47,625 bases of DNA from Acidobacterium sp. (GCA_027315385.1 DAHUYD010000139.1:1-47625), one strand, 5' to 3'; positions 32,883-42,290 are shown, counted from the stretch's first letter. Notes: generated by a model not told the origin, from the letters alone. Translations and numbers: made by a program.

Positions 32883-35462
32883 ATGCTGGTAGCAACGCTG
32901 GACGCGGCAGGCAACGGACGGATTACCCCGGTGCGCAGGGTTGCGGAAGAACAGCACAATGCTGCGGGGCGAAGAAACAAATACTCCTGGACCCGCAGGC
33001 TGATGGCCGCATTGGCTGGCGCCGGGCTGGGGCTCGTCATGCTGCTCCCGGCACACGCGCAGACCACCACCACGGCTCCAAAACCGCAGTCTCACGGTGC
33101 GCATCGGTCCACCGCAAACAAGACGCCGGCGCACAGGAAGCCTTCTCGCGCAGCCGCAAAAACACATGCCGCTTCGTCTTCCGCTCATCGCACGGCCCGG
33201 CATACCACCTACTCCAGGAGGGAACTCGCATCTCGCAGGCGCCATGCGCGCCGCTACTACCACCGCCGTCTTACCTCGCGCGAGCTGGCGCGAAGCCGCC
33301 GCATCCGGCGTGCCTTCATCGCCTCATCGCAGCTGGAACCGATGGCCCAGCAGCTCGCCATGATGCGCACTCCGGCCGCTTATGCCGGAGTGGCTCGCTA
33401 CGCCGGGACGCATCGCGGCGACGCAGCCGCGGCCGCGTATCTCGCCCTCGGGAACGCATATCTCCTCGATCGCCGTTTTTCCGACGCGGTGGCGGCGCTC
33501 CGCCGAGCCCGCCTGGCCTCTGTCAACGGCGTCCTGAATGATTTTGCCGATTACCTCACCGCCCAGGCTTACCTCCAGAGCAATCAGCTCCCGCAGGCCG
33601 AAGCGCTGCTGGCGGGCTTCGATCGGAAATATCCCGACAGCATCTTTGTTGAGAACGTGCCCGTCCTGCGGGCGAATCTCTATCTTCAGGAGGGCGACGC
33701 GCAGCGCGCTCTGCAAATTCTCGACGCCCACGCGGCCGAGGAGATCGCCGGGCATTCGGATTACCAGTTGGCACTTGCAAAGGCAGAGTTCCTGGCCGGC
33801 AACACCGGGCGCGCGACCTCGCTCTTCGAACACGTCTACCTGTCCTATCCGCTCAGTACTGAGGCCGGCTATGCCCGCACGCAACTCCAGTCGACCGGCG
33901 TGCTCGACACATTGTCTCCGGAAGAACTGCGCCGCCATGCTGATGCCCTCTACCAAGCCAGGCACTACGCCGATGCCGCTGAAGAGTATCGCGCGCTGGC
34001 CAGCGAGCCGAAGACCGACGGCGTCTCCCGCGACTGGCTTCTGGTGGCCGCCGCCGAGTGCGACTGGAAGCTTCACCGCCTGTCCGGGCGCGAACTGGAC
34101 AGTCTGCCGGACACCAATGACGACGCCGGGGCGCGGCGGCTCTATCTGGAAATGCAGCTGGCTCGCGACCACAGCGATCCTGCCCGCCAGCAAGCCGTGG
34201 TCGCTGCTATGGAGCAGCGCTTTCCCGACAGCCCCTGGCTCGCGGAGGCCCTGCTTTCCAGCGGCAACATGTACCTGCTGCTGAACGACTATCCGCACGC
34301 GATCCAGTACTACGGTGAACTCGCGCGTCGATTCCCGACCTCGCATTACGCTTCCGTGGCCCACTGGCGCGCGTCCTGGCTGAACTACCGCATGGGCAAC
34401 GCCGCCGAAGCCGCACGGCTCTTCGACCAGCAGATCAGCCTCTATCCCGATTCTGAACAGGCCGTATCCGCGCTCTACTGGCGCGGCCGCCTCTATGCGG
34501 ATCAGCAGCACAACCCCGCGATGGCAGCCGCGTACTACGCGACGATTGTCCGCCTGTATCCGCATTACTACTACGCGCTGATCTCGCGGCAGAGGCTCAC
34601 GGCGCTGGGGCAAATCACCCCTGCGCACCTTCCCGCGCTCGATGCCATGCGCCCCGAGCCAATTCCGGAACTCACCGACGACGTGCCCGAAAACGATCCG
34701 CATGTGGCCGAAGCGAAGCTCCTTGCGAATGCGGGTCTCAACGCCTACATCGCGCCCGAAATTCAGGCCGCCGACGGCAGCCGCGAGTGGGGCGCTTATG
34801 CCGAGGCGGAAATTTACGCCTCTGATGGCGAAGCCTGGCGGGCCATGCGCCTGCTCAAGCGCGAGCTTCCGTTCTATGAGAGTGCTCCACTCGATGCGAT
34901 TCCCGCGGCCTACTGGAAGATTCTGTTCCCGCAGCCCTACTGGTCGTACATTCAGGAGGATTCCGCGAAGAACGGCCTGAATCCCTGCATGGTTGCCGCG
35001 CTTATCCGCCAGGAAACCGAGTTCAACCCTGGCGCCATCTCCGGAGCCAACGCCTATGGCCTGATGCAACTGCTGCCTTCCGTGGGACGCGCCATGGCAC
35101 GCCAGGTGGGGATGCGGCATTTCCGCACCAGCGATCTACTGAACCCGGCGATCAACCTGGAACTGGGAACGCGCTACCTGCGCGAAATGCTCTCCGAGTT
35201 TGGCGGCCAGCCCGAGTACGCCTTCGCCGCCTACAACGCCGGCGACTACCGCGTGACGGCATGGAAAGCCGACGGCACGTATCACGGCATGGATGAGTTC
35301 GTTGAATCGATTCCGTTCACGCAGACCCGCGAATACGTCCAGGCGATCCTCCGCAACGAAGCCATGTACCGCCAGCTCAGTTCTTCGAGTGGCCCAAACG
35401 CGGGCAGTTCCGGGCAATCCGGGAAAGCCGACCACCAGGTCGCCTCCCTTCCGGCGAACTGA
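32883..35462 (+). CDS. Slt70-like soluble lytic transglycosylase
   Basis: The 859-residue protein cleaves murein glycan strands to 1,6-anhydro-MurNAc ends. After a basic N-terminus, it has a signal-like helix (LMAALAGAGLGLVMLLPAHA), a Lys/Arg/Ser/Thr-rich linker (about 60-150), and a long helical repeat (superhelical) region. The C-terminal SLT domain (about 700-830) has the catalytic Glu711 in IRQETEFNPGAISGANAYGL, then MQLLPSVGRAM, LNPAINLELGTRYL and AYNAGDYRV. ATG 32883 follows GAGGGTGGG. A TTG at 32841 would add 14 residues. It is likely periplasmic or membrane anchored. The cupredoxin gene precedes it by 67 bases. Confidence 0.9.
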   Translation: MLVATLDAAGNGRITPVRRVAEEQHNAAGRRNKYSWTRRLMAALAGAGLGLVMLLPAHAQTTTTAPKPQSHGAHRSTANKTPAHRKPSRAAAKTHAASSSAHRTARHTTYSRRELASRRRHARRYYHRRLTSRELARSRRIRRAFIASSQLEPMAQQLAMMRTPAAYAGVARYAGTHRGDAAAAAYLALGNAYLLDRRFSDAVAALRRARLASVNGVLNDFADYLTAQAYLQSNQLPQAEALLAGFDRKYPDSIFVENVPVLRANLYLQEGDAQRALQILDAHAAEEIAGHSDYQLALAKAEFLAGNTGRATSLFEHVYLSYPLSTEAGYARTQLQSTGVLDTLSPEELRRHADALYQARHYADAAEEYRALASEPKTDGVSRDWLLVAAAECDWKLHRLSGRELDSLPDTNDDAGARRLYLEMQLARDHSDPARQQAVVAAMEQRFPDSPWLAEALLSSGNMYLLLNDYPHAIQYYGELARRFPTSHYASVAHWRASWLNYRMGNAAEAARLFDQQISLYPDSEQAVSALYWRGRLYADQQHNPAMAAAYYATIVRLYPHYYYALISRQRLTALGQITPAHLPALDAMRPEPIPELTDDVPENDPHVAEAKLLANAGLNAYIAPEIQAADGSREWGAYAEAEIYASDGEAWRAMRLLKRELPFYESAPLDAIPAAYWKILFPQPYWSYIQEDSAKNGLNPCMVAALIRQETEFNPGAISGANAYGLMQLLPSVGRAMARQVGMRHFRTSDLLNPAINLELGTRYLREMLSEFGGQPEYAFAAYNAGDYRVTAWKADGTYHGMDEFVESIPFTQTREYVQAILRNEAMYRQLSSSSGPNAGSSGQSGKADHQVASLPAN

Positions 35463-35580
35463 GCCGAGCGTCGGAGCCTGGATTGTTGGCTGTGGTTTGG
35501 GCGAAGCCGCATGGCGCAGTCGCGGCCACCAGAATGTAGGCAGTGACGCTGTAGAACGAGTGCCCGAGGCTTCTGCGCAT
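35377..35580 (-). CDS. Candidate small secreted protein, antisense to the end of the Slt gene
   Basis: This 67-codon ORF has an ATG at 35578-35580 preceded, on its strand, by GGGGGAG eight bases away, a strong ribosome binding site. The first 29 residues look like a Sec signal (MRRSLGHSFYSVTAYILVAA then TAPCGFAQ). The mature part, about 39 residues, is Gly/Arg/Ser-rich and overlaps the last 85 bases of the Slt-like gene on the other strand. It may be a real small exported peptide or the intact 5' end of a decayed gene. No relative is known to me. Confidence 0.4.
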   Translation of the reverse strand: MRRSLGHSFYSVTAYILVAATAPCGFAQTTANNPGSDARLSSPEGRRPGGRLSRIARNCPRLGHSKN

Positions 35581-36256
35581 GCTGTGGTCTCCCCCGCTGA
35601 AGTTTTTCCTTGCGAGGATATCGATTCTGGAGGGCGAGGACAAACAAAAGGGTTGGGGATCCTGGCCAAACTCATAGATGGGAAAAAGAAAAAGGTCACG
35701 CTTTGCGCGGCCTTTTCTCTTGATCCGCTGCGACCCGCGCTTCTCCCCACGCTTGCGCGCGGGGGTTTCTCGCTTCTGTTCGCGACAGGCTGCCTGCTAA
35801 CTCGCTAACTTGCCCTGCTCCCCGGAGCTGCCATGCCCGCAAGGTGCTGCACGCGTCATCGAACGCAGTTGATGCCGCTCGCGGCCGCCCGTTGTTCACG
35901 CGCGGCTTCAGTCCCGTCATTGGAGACCCGCTGGTGATCATTCGTGGCCGTCGCGCTTCTGCCCGTGACTCAATCAGATCGCCCCTGCCCGTCCCTCGGC
36001 TGTTCACCTCGCGGCTCTCTGTTGAACAGCCTTGCGGCCGTCTCGCACTTGATACCAATCGAAGAAGTTATCGTCGGCCTCCGGCTCGCCCGCTCCGCCA
36101 ACCGCCTTTGTTTGCCGCGCGGCGTTGGTTCACCCTCGGCAACAAAGGGGTATTCCCTGTCACTCCACCCGTTATGCACAAAGGGCGAGCGACAAGCTGT
36201 AGAAGCTCCCGAGCGCGATTTCCCAACCGGTCATTCCTCGATTTATCTTGGTTCGC
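35463..36256. other. 794-base gene-poor region
   Basis: Between the Slt-like gene and the S10 carboxypeptidase I support only the small secreted ORF on the minus strand (35377-35580) and a bidirectional terminator-like hairpin at 35694-35721. The remainder (about 35722-36256) is GC-rich with short overlapping frames on both strands. None has a good start signal, signal peptide or recognisable motif, and no tRNA or other RNA fold is evident. It may hold degraded sequence or the promoter of the peptidase gene. Confidence 0.5.
35694..35721. terminator. Bidirectional intrinsic-terminator-like hairpin
   Basis: GGTCACGC (35694-35701) pairs with GCGCGGCC (35705-35712) around TTT, with one A/C mismatch and one G-U. 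TTTTCTCTT follows on the plus strand and an A-rich tract (35684-35693) precedes it, which gives a T-tract on the minus strand. It lies 230 bases after the Slt-like gene. Confidence 0.45.
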
Positions 36257-37819
36257 ATGAATAGGAACGTCTCTCACCGCCTCTTCTCATCCCTCACCGT
36301 GCTCGGCCTTGCCGCGCTCTGTAGTCTGCCGGCCGCCGCGCAACGCGATCGCAACGCTCCCAGACCGGAAGCTCCGCCCGCAGCCGTTCCCGCCGCACCG
36401 CCCGCGCCCTCTGGCGACAAGGCCGACTACAACAAGCTGCCTCCGCTGCCGCCCGACAAGAGCGTGGATCAGAGTATCGTTCTCAATGGCAAGACGCTCC
36501 ACTACACCGTCACCGTGGGCACGCTGCCGGTCCGCCAAGCCGACGGAAAAATCGCCGGCGATCTTGTTTACACCGCCTACATCGTCGACCAGCCGGGCCG
36601 CCCTGTAACTTTTGCCGTCAATGGCGGACCAGGCGCTTCCTCGGTCTTTCTCAACTTCGGGGCCATCGGCCCGAAGCATCTCGATGGTATTGGCAACAAG
36701 AATGACAGCGCGTCCGAGCCAATCCACTTCAGCGACAACCAGGGAACCTGGCTCGGCTTCTCCGACCTTGTCTTCCTCGATCCCATCGGCACCGGCTTCA
36801 GCCGCTCGCTCGTCGATCCCGCACAGGCGAAGAAGCTTTTCTTCGGTCCTGTGACCGACGTGAACTACCTTTCCGAGGCGATTTACGACTGGCTCGTGAA
36901 GAACGGCCGCATGACCTCGCGCAAATACATGGTCGGTGAAAGCTACGGCGGCTATCGCGTGCCGCGCATCGTTTATAACCTGCAGTCGCAGCTCGGTGTG
37001 GCCATGAACGGCGAAGTCCTGGTCTCCCCCTACATGAATCCCGCTGTCGGGTCGCAGGCTGATCTCTCCCCGTTGCCCTGGATGCTCACGCTGCCCCCCA
37101 TCACCGCGGCCAATCTGGAACGCCAGGGCAAGCTGACTGCCGAGGCGATGCAGCCCGTCATCGCGTACGACGAGGGCGACTACGCCACAGCGCTGATCAA
37201 GGGCAACTCCGACCCGGCTCTGCAGCAGGCCATGATCCAGAAGGTCACCGACCTTACCGGCCTCGATCCGACCTTCGTCAAAGAGTCAGGCGGCCGTCTC
37301 GAGACTGAAGCGTACCTCCGCGAAGTCTGGCGAGAGCAGGGCAAAGTCGGCTCTGTCTACGACTCCAACGTCACCATGTACGACCCCTTCCCGTGGTCGC
37401 CCTGGCCCAAAGCCAACGATCCGCTGCTGGCCAGCATGGTCGGGCCTACGACCACCGCCATGGTGAACTTCGTCACGCAAACCGTGGGCTGGAAGACCGA
37501 AGCCCAGTACTACGCGCTCTCCTACGCCGTCAATGCGGCATGGGATCGCAGCAACCCGGCCATGCGCCAGGGATCCGTTACCCAGCTCCGCGACGCGGTT
37601 GCAGCCGATCCCGAGTTCCGCGTCGTCATCGCCCACGGATGGGACGACCTGTCCTGCCCCTTCATGGGCTCGGTCCTCACCGTGAACGAGATGCCCGTCA
37701 TGGGCGACCCAACCCGTGTCTCAGTCCATGAATTCCCAGGCGGCCATATGTTCTACACCCGCGAATCCAGCCGCGTCGCGTTCCAGAAAATCGTGGAGGA
37801 CATGGTCAGCAAGCACTGA
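36257..37819 (+). CDS. Secreted serine carboxypeptidase (peptidase S10)
   Basis: The 520-residue protein has a signal peptide (LFSSLTVLGLAALCSLPAAA) and the S10 alpha/beta-hydrolase layout: oxyanion region VNGGPGASSVFLN, DLVFLDPIGTGFSRS, nucleophile Ser229 in VGESYGGYRVPR, the Asp in AHGWDDLSCPF and His in GGHMFY near the C-terminus. S10 enzymes remove C-terminal residues from peptides, usually at acidic pH, and are rare in most bacteria. ATG 36257 is chosen; a TTG three codons earlier is also in frame. A strong terminator follows (37839-37875), separating it from the glutaminyl cyclase gene, which works on the other end of peptides. Confidence 0.9.
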   Translation: MNRNVSHRLFSSLTVLGLAALCSLPAAAQRDRNAPRPEAPPAAVPAAPPAPSGDKADYNKLPPLPPDKSVDQSIVLNGKTLHYTVTVGTLPVRQADGKIAGDLVYTAYIVDQPGRPVTFAVNGGPGASSVFLNFGAIGPKHLDGIGNKNDSASEPIHFSDNQGTWLGFSDLVFLDPIGTGFSRSLVDPAQAKKLFFGPVTDVNYLSEAIYDWLVKNGRMTSRKYMVGESYGGYRVPRIVYNLQSQLGVAMNGEVLVSPYMNPAVGSQADLSPLPWMLTLPPITAANLERQGKLTAEAMQPVIAYDEGDYATALIKGNSDPALQQAMIQKVTDLTGLDPTFVKESGGRLETEAYLREVWREQGKVGSVYDSNVTMYDPFPWSPWPKANDPLLASMVGPTTTAMVNFVTQTVGWKTEAQYYALSYAVNAAWDRSNPAMRQGSVTQLRDAVAADPEFRVVIAHGWDDLSCPFMGSVLTVNEMPVMGDPTRVSVHEFPGGHMFYTRESSRVAFQKIVEDMVSKH

Positions 37820-37838
37820 GAGAAACCCATTTCAACCC

Positions 37839-37875
37839 AATGGGCTCCGCCGCCGTGGCTGGGCCCATTTTCTTT
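37839..37875 (+). terminator. Intrinsic terminator after the S10 peptidase
   Basis: AATGGGC (37839-37845) pairs with GCCCATT (37863-37869) around a 17-base GC-rich loop and runs into TTTTCTTT. It lies about 20 bases after the peptidase stop. Confidence 0.65.
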
Positions 37876-37892
37876 CGGCCGGCAACACCCGG

Positions 37893-37918
37893 CTCGTGCG
37901 GCGCCCAATCCGCACGAG
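37893..37918 (+). promoter_or_regulatory. Perfect 9-bp inverted repeat just before the glutaminyl cyclase gene
   Basis: CTCGTGCGG and CCGCACGAG flank CGCCCAAT, ending 16 bases before ATG 37935. It could be an operator or an RNA hairpin near the ribosome binding site (GGGGTGG). No T-tract follows, so it is not a terminator. Confidence 0.45.
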
Positions 37919-37934
37919 GTACTCTGGGGTGGCG

Positions 37935-38690
37935 ATGCGACGACTCTTCCTGGCAGCTCTGGCGGTCGCAATGGTGCTGGCCATTGCCGCCGTTGTTTTT
38001 GCGGACGAAGGTTACCGCTTAATCCATACGTATCCCCACGATCCCAACGCCTTTACCCAGGGCCTCATCTACGAAAGCGGGCATCTCTACGAGAGCACCG
38101 GTCTCTACGGCCACTCATCCCTCCGCGAGGTCGATCTGCAGACCGGTCGCGTCATCCGCAAACATGACCTGCCCAGCCAGTACTTTGGCGAGGGGCTCGC
38201 GGATTGGGGCAACACCCTCGTTCAGATCACGTGGAAATCCCATACTGGATTTGTCTGGACTCGCGACTCATTTCACCTCCTGCGCACGTTTCACTACTCC
38301 GGCGAAGGCTGGGGCCTCACCCAGGACGGACACGACCTCATTCTCAGCGACGGCTCCTCGACGTTGCGCTACCTCGACCCCAACACCTTCGCCAGAGTCC
38401 GCACGCTGGATGTGAGCGACCACGGCAACCCCGTCGACCAGATCAACGAGCTGGAATATATCCACGGCGAGATTTTCGCGAACATCTGGATGTCGAACAG
38501 GATCGCGCGCATTTCGCCCAAAGATGGTCACGTGATCGATTGGATCGATCTGGCCGGCATCATTCCCGATGTCGAGCTGCGGCAGAACGACGCCGTGCTC
38601 AACGGGATCGCCTGGGACGCACAAAATCGCCGCCTCTTTGTTACCGGCAAGCTCTGGCCAAAGCTGTTCGAGATTCAGATCGCGCCCTGA
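37935..38690 (+). CDS. Glutaminyl-peptide cyclotransferase (beta-propeller type)
   Basis: The 251-residue protein, with a signal peptide or N-terminal helix (LFLAALAVAMVLAIAAVVF), matches the plant/bacterial-type glutaminyl cyclase family (COG3823). Signatures are HTYPHDPNAFTQGLIYESGH, YESTGLYGHSSLREVDL, FGEGLADWGN, EGWGLTQDGHDLILSDGSS, INELEYIHGEIFANIW and VLNGIAWDAQNRRLFVTGKL. The enzyme turns N-terminal Gln of peptides and proteins into pyroglutamate. It likely acts in the periplasm or outside. It sits next to the S10 carboxypeptidase, but the terminator between them suggests its own promoter. Confidence 0.87.
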   Translation: MRRLFLAALAVAMVLAIAAVVFADEGYRLIHTYPHDPNAFTQGLIYESGHLYESTGLYGHSSLREVDLQTGRVIRKHDLPSQYFGEGLADWGNTLVQITWKSHTGFVWTRDSFHLLRTFHYSGEGWGLTQDGHDLILSDGSSTLRYLDPNTFARVRTLDVSDHGNPVDQINELEYIHGEIFANIWMSNRIARISPKDGHVIDWIDLAGIIPDVELRQNDAVLNGIAWDAQNRRLFVTGKLWPKLFEIQIAP

Positions 38691-38726
38691 CGAAGTCGCC
38701 TGCATACTATCCTCTCTACCCTGCCA

Positions 38727-41162
38727 TTAAGCGGTCTTCTGCAGCACCTCGTCGCGCACCTCATCGTCGTGGTGCTCCTCCGCAGTGGTTCGCGGCAGAG
38801 CCACCGCAAGAACATCGTCGATGCTGCTGGCGTAGTGGATGCTGACATTGTCGATTTGATCCGGCATCAGATCTTCCTCGACATTCAGCTTGTTCTCCGC
38901 AGGCAGAATGATGTCGCAAACGCCGGCCCGCTTCGCCGCAAGGAACTTCTCCTTGATGCCACCGACAGGGAGCACATTGCCGCTCAGAGTGATCTCGCCC
39001 GTCATCGCCGTGAGCGGCCGAACCGGCCGATCCGTCAGCAGCGAAACCAGCGCCGTCGCCATGGTCACGCCGGCGGATGGCCCGTCCTTCGGGATCGCGC
39101 CCGACGGCACGTGGATGTGGATGTCCGTGTCCTTCATCACGTCCTCGTCCAGCCCCAGAGCCTTTGCGTTCGACCGCACCCAGGTCAGCGCGGCCTGCAT
39201 CGATTCCTGCATCACTTCGCCGATCTGGCCCGTCATCGTGAAGCCGCCCTTGCCCTTCATCCGGTTCGCTTCGATAAAGAGCACGTCGCCGCCCGCGGGC
39301 GTCCAGGCCAGACCCACCGCCACTCCGGCGCGCCTGGTCCGCTCCGCAATTTCGGTGTCCACCCTCACCTTCATCCCACCCAGAAATTCCTGAATGATTT
39401 CTTTCGTGACCACAAGCTTGTCCGTATTCCCCTCGGCGATCCGGCGCGCCTTCTTGCGGCAAATCGTGCCGATCTGCTGCTCCAGCTTGCGCACCCCGGC
39501 CTCGCGCGTGTAGTGACGCACGATGTGCAGGACCGATTCTTCGGGAAACTCGATGTTGTCTGCCTGAATACCGTTTTCCTTGATCTGCCTCGGTATCAGG
39601 TACCGGAACGCGATGTGCTTCTTCTCCTCCTCGGTGTACCCCTGCAGCTCGATGATCTCCATGCGGTCGCGCAACGGCTCCGGTACAGTGTCCAGCATGT
39701 TGGCCGTGCAGATGAACAGGACCTTCGACAAATCGAACGGCTGATCGAGATAATTGTCGCGAAAGGTGTTGTTCTGCTCCGGATCGAGAATTTCGAGCAG
39801 CGCGGACGCCGGATCGCCCCGGAAATCCCGGCCCAGCTTGTCCACCTCGTCCAGCATGAACACCGGATCGTTGGCCCCCGCCCGCCGCAGGTTCTGGATG
39901 ATCTGCCCCGGCAGCGCGCCGATGTAGGTCCGGCGATGCCCTCGGAGCTCCGCCTCATCGTGCATCCCGCCCAGCGAAATCCGCCGGAATTCCCGGCTCA
40001 GAGCTCGCGCAATGCTCCGTCCCAGCGACGTCTTGCCCACCCCAGGAGGCCCCACGAAGCACAGAATCGGCCCCTTCATGTCCGCCTTCAAACGCCGCAC
40101 GGAGAGAAAGTCGAGGATCCGATCTTTCACTTTCTTCAAATCGTAGTGGTCCTCGTCCAGAATCTCTTTCGCCTTGACGATATCCACGGCGCTGCCGGAC
40201 GACTTGGCCCATGGCAGCACTGCCAGCCACTCGATATAGTTCCGCGTCAGGGAGTAGTCGGCCGCCATCGGTGACATCCGCGAAAGCCGGTTCAGCTCCT
40301 TCAGCGCTTCTTTTTTTGTCTCCTCCGGCATTCCCGCCGCTTCGATCTTCTCCCGCAGCTCCTCGATATCCTTCTGGCCCTCGTCCATTTCCCCGAGTTC
40401 CTTCTGGATGGCCTTCAGCTGCTCCCGCAGATAGTAGTCGCGCTGCGATTGTTGCACCTGGTCCTGCACTTCTGACTGGATCTTGTTCCGCAGTTGCTGG
40501 ACTTCCAGCTCCTTGGCAAGATGCTTGTTGATCCGCTCGAGCCGCGCCGCCACGTCGGGCGTCTCCAGCAGTTCCTGCTTGTCGCCCGTGGCCAGGAACG
40601 GCAGGGAAGCCGCGATAAAGTCAACGAGCCGCCCGGGATCGTCGATGTTCATCGCAATCGTCTGCAGCTCGTCCGATAACGTCGGCGAGGCTGAAACGAT
40701 CTGCTGAAACTGTGTGATCACGTTCCGCTGCAGCGCCTCAATTCCCGGATCCTGCGCCGCCGGAACCTCCGGAATCGTCTCTACCGCGGCCACCATGAAT
40801 GGCTCGATCTTGGAGAACTCCCCGAGACGAACCCGCTCCGTACCCTCCGTGAACACGAACAAGCTCTGGTTCGGCATCTTCACCACCTTGTGCACCGTCG
40901 CGAGCGTGCCATAGGTGTGCAGATCCTGCGGTTGAGGAGCATCGACGCGAGCGTCGCGCTGCGCCACCACCACGATGCTCTTTTCCTCCCCAAGGGACTG
41001 GATCAATTGGATCGAGCTTTCCCGCCCGACCGTCAGAGGCAAAACTGCGTGCGGAAACAGTACCGTGTCCCGGACAGGCAGAACGGGAAGAATGCGGCTT
41101 GCTCCGCCCTCTCGTCCACGCGGATCGCCGGGTTCAATAACGCTAATAAAATCGCTGGCCAT
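38727..41162 (-). CDS. lon: ATP-dependent protease Lon
   Basis: Lon degrades damaged and regulatory proteins. The 811-residue protein has the N-terminal LAN domain (about 23-210: LPVLPVRDTVLFPHAVLPLT), a coiled coil, the AAA+ module with Walker A GPPGVGKT and Walker B VFMLDEVDK, GGMHDEAELRGHRRTYIGAL, and the protease domain with catalytic Ser696 in PKDGPSAGVTMA and Lys739 in LPVGGIKEKFLAAKRAG. It is complete. AAGGA lies five bases before the ATG. The gene converges with the glutaminyl cyclase gene. The upstream region (41163-41260) is clearly AT-richer than its surroundings and likely holds the promoter. I see no CIRCE or clear sigma-32 box. Confidence 0.96.
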   Translation of the reverse strand: MASDFISVIEPGDPRGREGGASRILPVLPVRDTVLFPHAVLPLTVGRESSIQLIQSLGEEKSIVVVAQRDARVDAPQPQDLHTYGTLATVHKVVKMPNQSLFVFTEGTERVRLGEFSKIEPFMVAAVETIPEVPAAQDPGIEALQRNVITQFQQIVSASPTLSDELQTIAMNIDDPGRLVDFIAASLPFLATGDKQELLETPDVAARLERINKHLAKELEVQQLRNKIQSEVQDQVQQSQRDYYLREQLKAIQKELGEMDEGQKDIEELREKIEAAGMPEETKKEALKELNRLSRMSPMAADYSLTRNYIEWLAVLPWAKSSGSAVDIVKAKEILDEDHYDLKKVKDRILDFLSVRRLKADMKGPILCFVGPPGVGKTSLGRSIARALSREFRRISLGGMHDEAELRGHRRTYIGALPGQIIQNLRRAGANDPVFMLDEVDKLGRDFRGDPASALLEILDPEQNNTFRDNYLDQPFDLSKVLFICTANMLDTVPEPLRDRMEIIELQGYTEEEKKHIAFRYLIPRQIKENGIQADNIEFPEESVLHIVRHYTREAGVRKLEQQIGTICRKKARRIAEGNTDKLVVTKEIIQEFLGGMKVRVDTEIAERTRRAGVAVGLAWTPAGGDVLFIEANRMKGKGGFTMTGQIGEVMQESMQAALTWVRSNAKALGLDEDVMKDTDIHIHVPSGAIPKDGPSAGVTMATALVSLLTDRPVRPLTAMTGEITLSGNVLPVGGIKEKFLAAKRAGVCDIILPAENKLNVEEDLMPDQIDNVSIHYASSIDDVLAVALPRTTAEEHHDDEVRDEVLQKTA

Positions 41163-41363
41163 GAGTGTCCTTATATCAAATAATTACTCATTGGATTCAT
41201 CAGATTCGAAAAAGTCTCATCGGCAGGATCGGAGTGGTCTCCAGCACAGCTCTATTTCCGTTCGATGCCCCGTGTGCCGGGCTGGTCCTCCCCCCGGTGC
41301 TTTATCGGCAAAGCCGACCCTCCGGTTCAGCGGCCGCCCCGGGCCAGGAACCCGCAGGATTAC

Positions 41364-42176
41364 CTATGCGGCTCGATACCGCCCCAGTTCCCGCACCATC
41401 GAGCAGTGCCCGGAAAGCATTCTGAGCGCTTCCTCCGCAGCTTGCGGCCGCGACAGCTGATAGTCGGCATAAAACACGTATTCCCAGGGCCGCCCCGGCA
41501 CCGGCCGCGACTCCAGCCTCGTCAGATTCGTGCCCAGGCCCGCAAAGACCTCAAGCGCCTCCACCAGGCTGCCCGGCCGGTTCTCAACACTGAAAGCAAG
41601 GCTTACCTTATTCGACTCCGGTTGCGGCTCAACCTCTCCCCGGCGCCGGATCAGAAAGAATCGCGTGTAGTTCTCCGGATTGTCCTCGACGCCGGAAACC
41701 AGGATTTCTCCGCCGTACTGCTTCGCGGCCTGGGCGCTGGCAACTCCTGCGATCGACGGATCCCGCAATTCCATCAGCTGCTTCACGCTCCCCGCCGTGT
41801 CATAGCTCGCGCTCGCGGTAATCCCGGGGTGCTGCGCGAAAAACCTCCGGCATTGGGCAAGAGCCACCGGATGGGAATACGCAGTCCGGATGCGGCTCAG
41901 TTCCGTGCCCGGCATTCCGATCAGATTGTGCCGGATCCGCACCAGCCACTCGCTCTCCACCGCGACGTCATGGGCCAGCAGCAGATCGTAGTGCTCCACC
42001 ACCGAGCCCGCGAGGGAATTCTCGATCGGGATCATCGCGGCATCGGCGGCGCTCCGGACAACCGCGCCAAATGCGTCCGCGGAGAGCGCGCAGGGCAAAA
42101 GGGTTGCTTGGGCGTCGGCCAGAAGAGCCGCTTCATGGCTGAAGGAGCCGGGTTCTCCCTGAATAGCAATGAGCAA
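41364..42176 (-). CDS. pheA: Prephenate dehydratase with ACT domain
   Basis: Converts prephenate to phenylpyruvate in phenylalanine synthesis. The catalytic domain has IQGEPGSFSHEAAL, MIPIENSLAGSV, GVASAQAAKQYG, and NYTRFFLI with the Thr-Arg-Phe signature. A C-terminal ACT domain (KVSLAFSVENRPGSLVEAL) suggests feedback control by phenylalanine. No chorismate mutase domain is present. I start at TTG 42176, 270 residues, because GGGGAGG lies 10 bases upstream. A TTG at 42215 is also in frame and would add 13 residues. The nearest upstream gene diverges, so it is monocistronic here. Confidence 0.9.
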   Translation of the reverse strand: MLIAIQGEPGSFSHEAALLADAQATLLPCALSADAFGAVVRSAADAAMIPIENSLAGSVVEHYDLLLAHDVAVESEWLVRIRHNLIGMPGTELSRIRTAYSHPVALAQCRRFFAQHPGITASASYDTAGSVKQLMELRDPSIAGVASAQAAKQYGGEILVSGVEDNPENYTRFFLIRRRGEVEPQPESNKVSLAFSVENRPGSLVEALEVFAGLGTNLTRLESRPVPGRPWEYVFYADYQLSRPQAAEEALRMLSGHCSMVRELGRYRAA

Positions 42177-42290
42177 AAGTCGCGGTCCTCCCCTCCATTT
42201 GTACTCCAACGGCAACCCGGCGCAGGGCTGCCCGCACCCAACTCATGGGCCCGGCGGATGAGACCCGGTCCGGAAAGGATATGACAAGGG

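Noticed and set aside
33324-35120. 598-codon open frame opposite the Slt-like gene
   Set aside because: Antisense to a gene with a clear catalytic domain; no motif in the frame.
38769-40274. 501-codon open frame on the strand opposite lon
   Set aside because: It mirrors the codon structure of lon, which has all its motifs; no signals or known motif, an effect of high GC.
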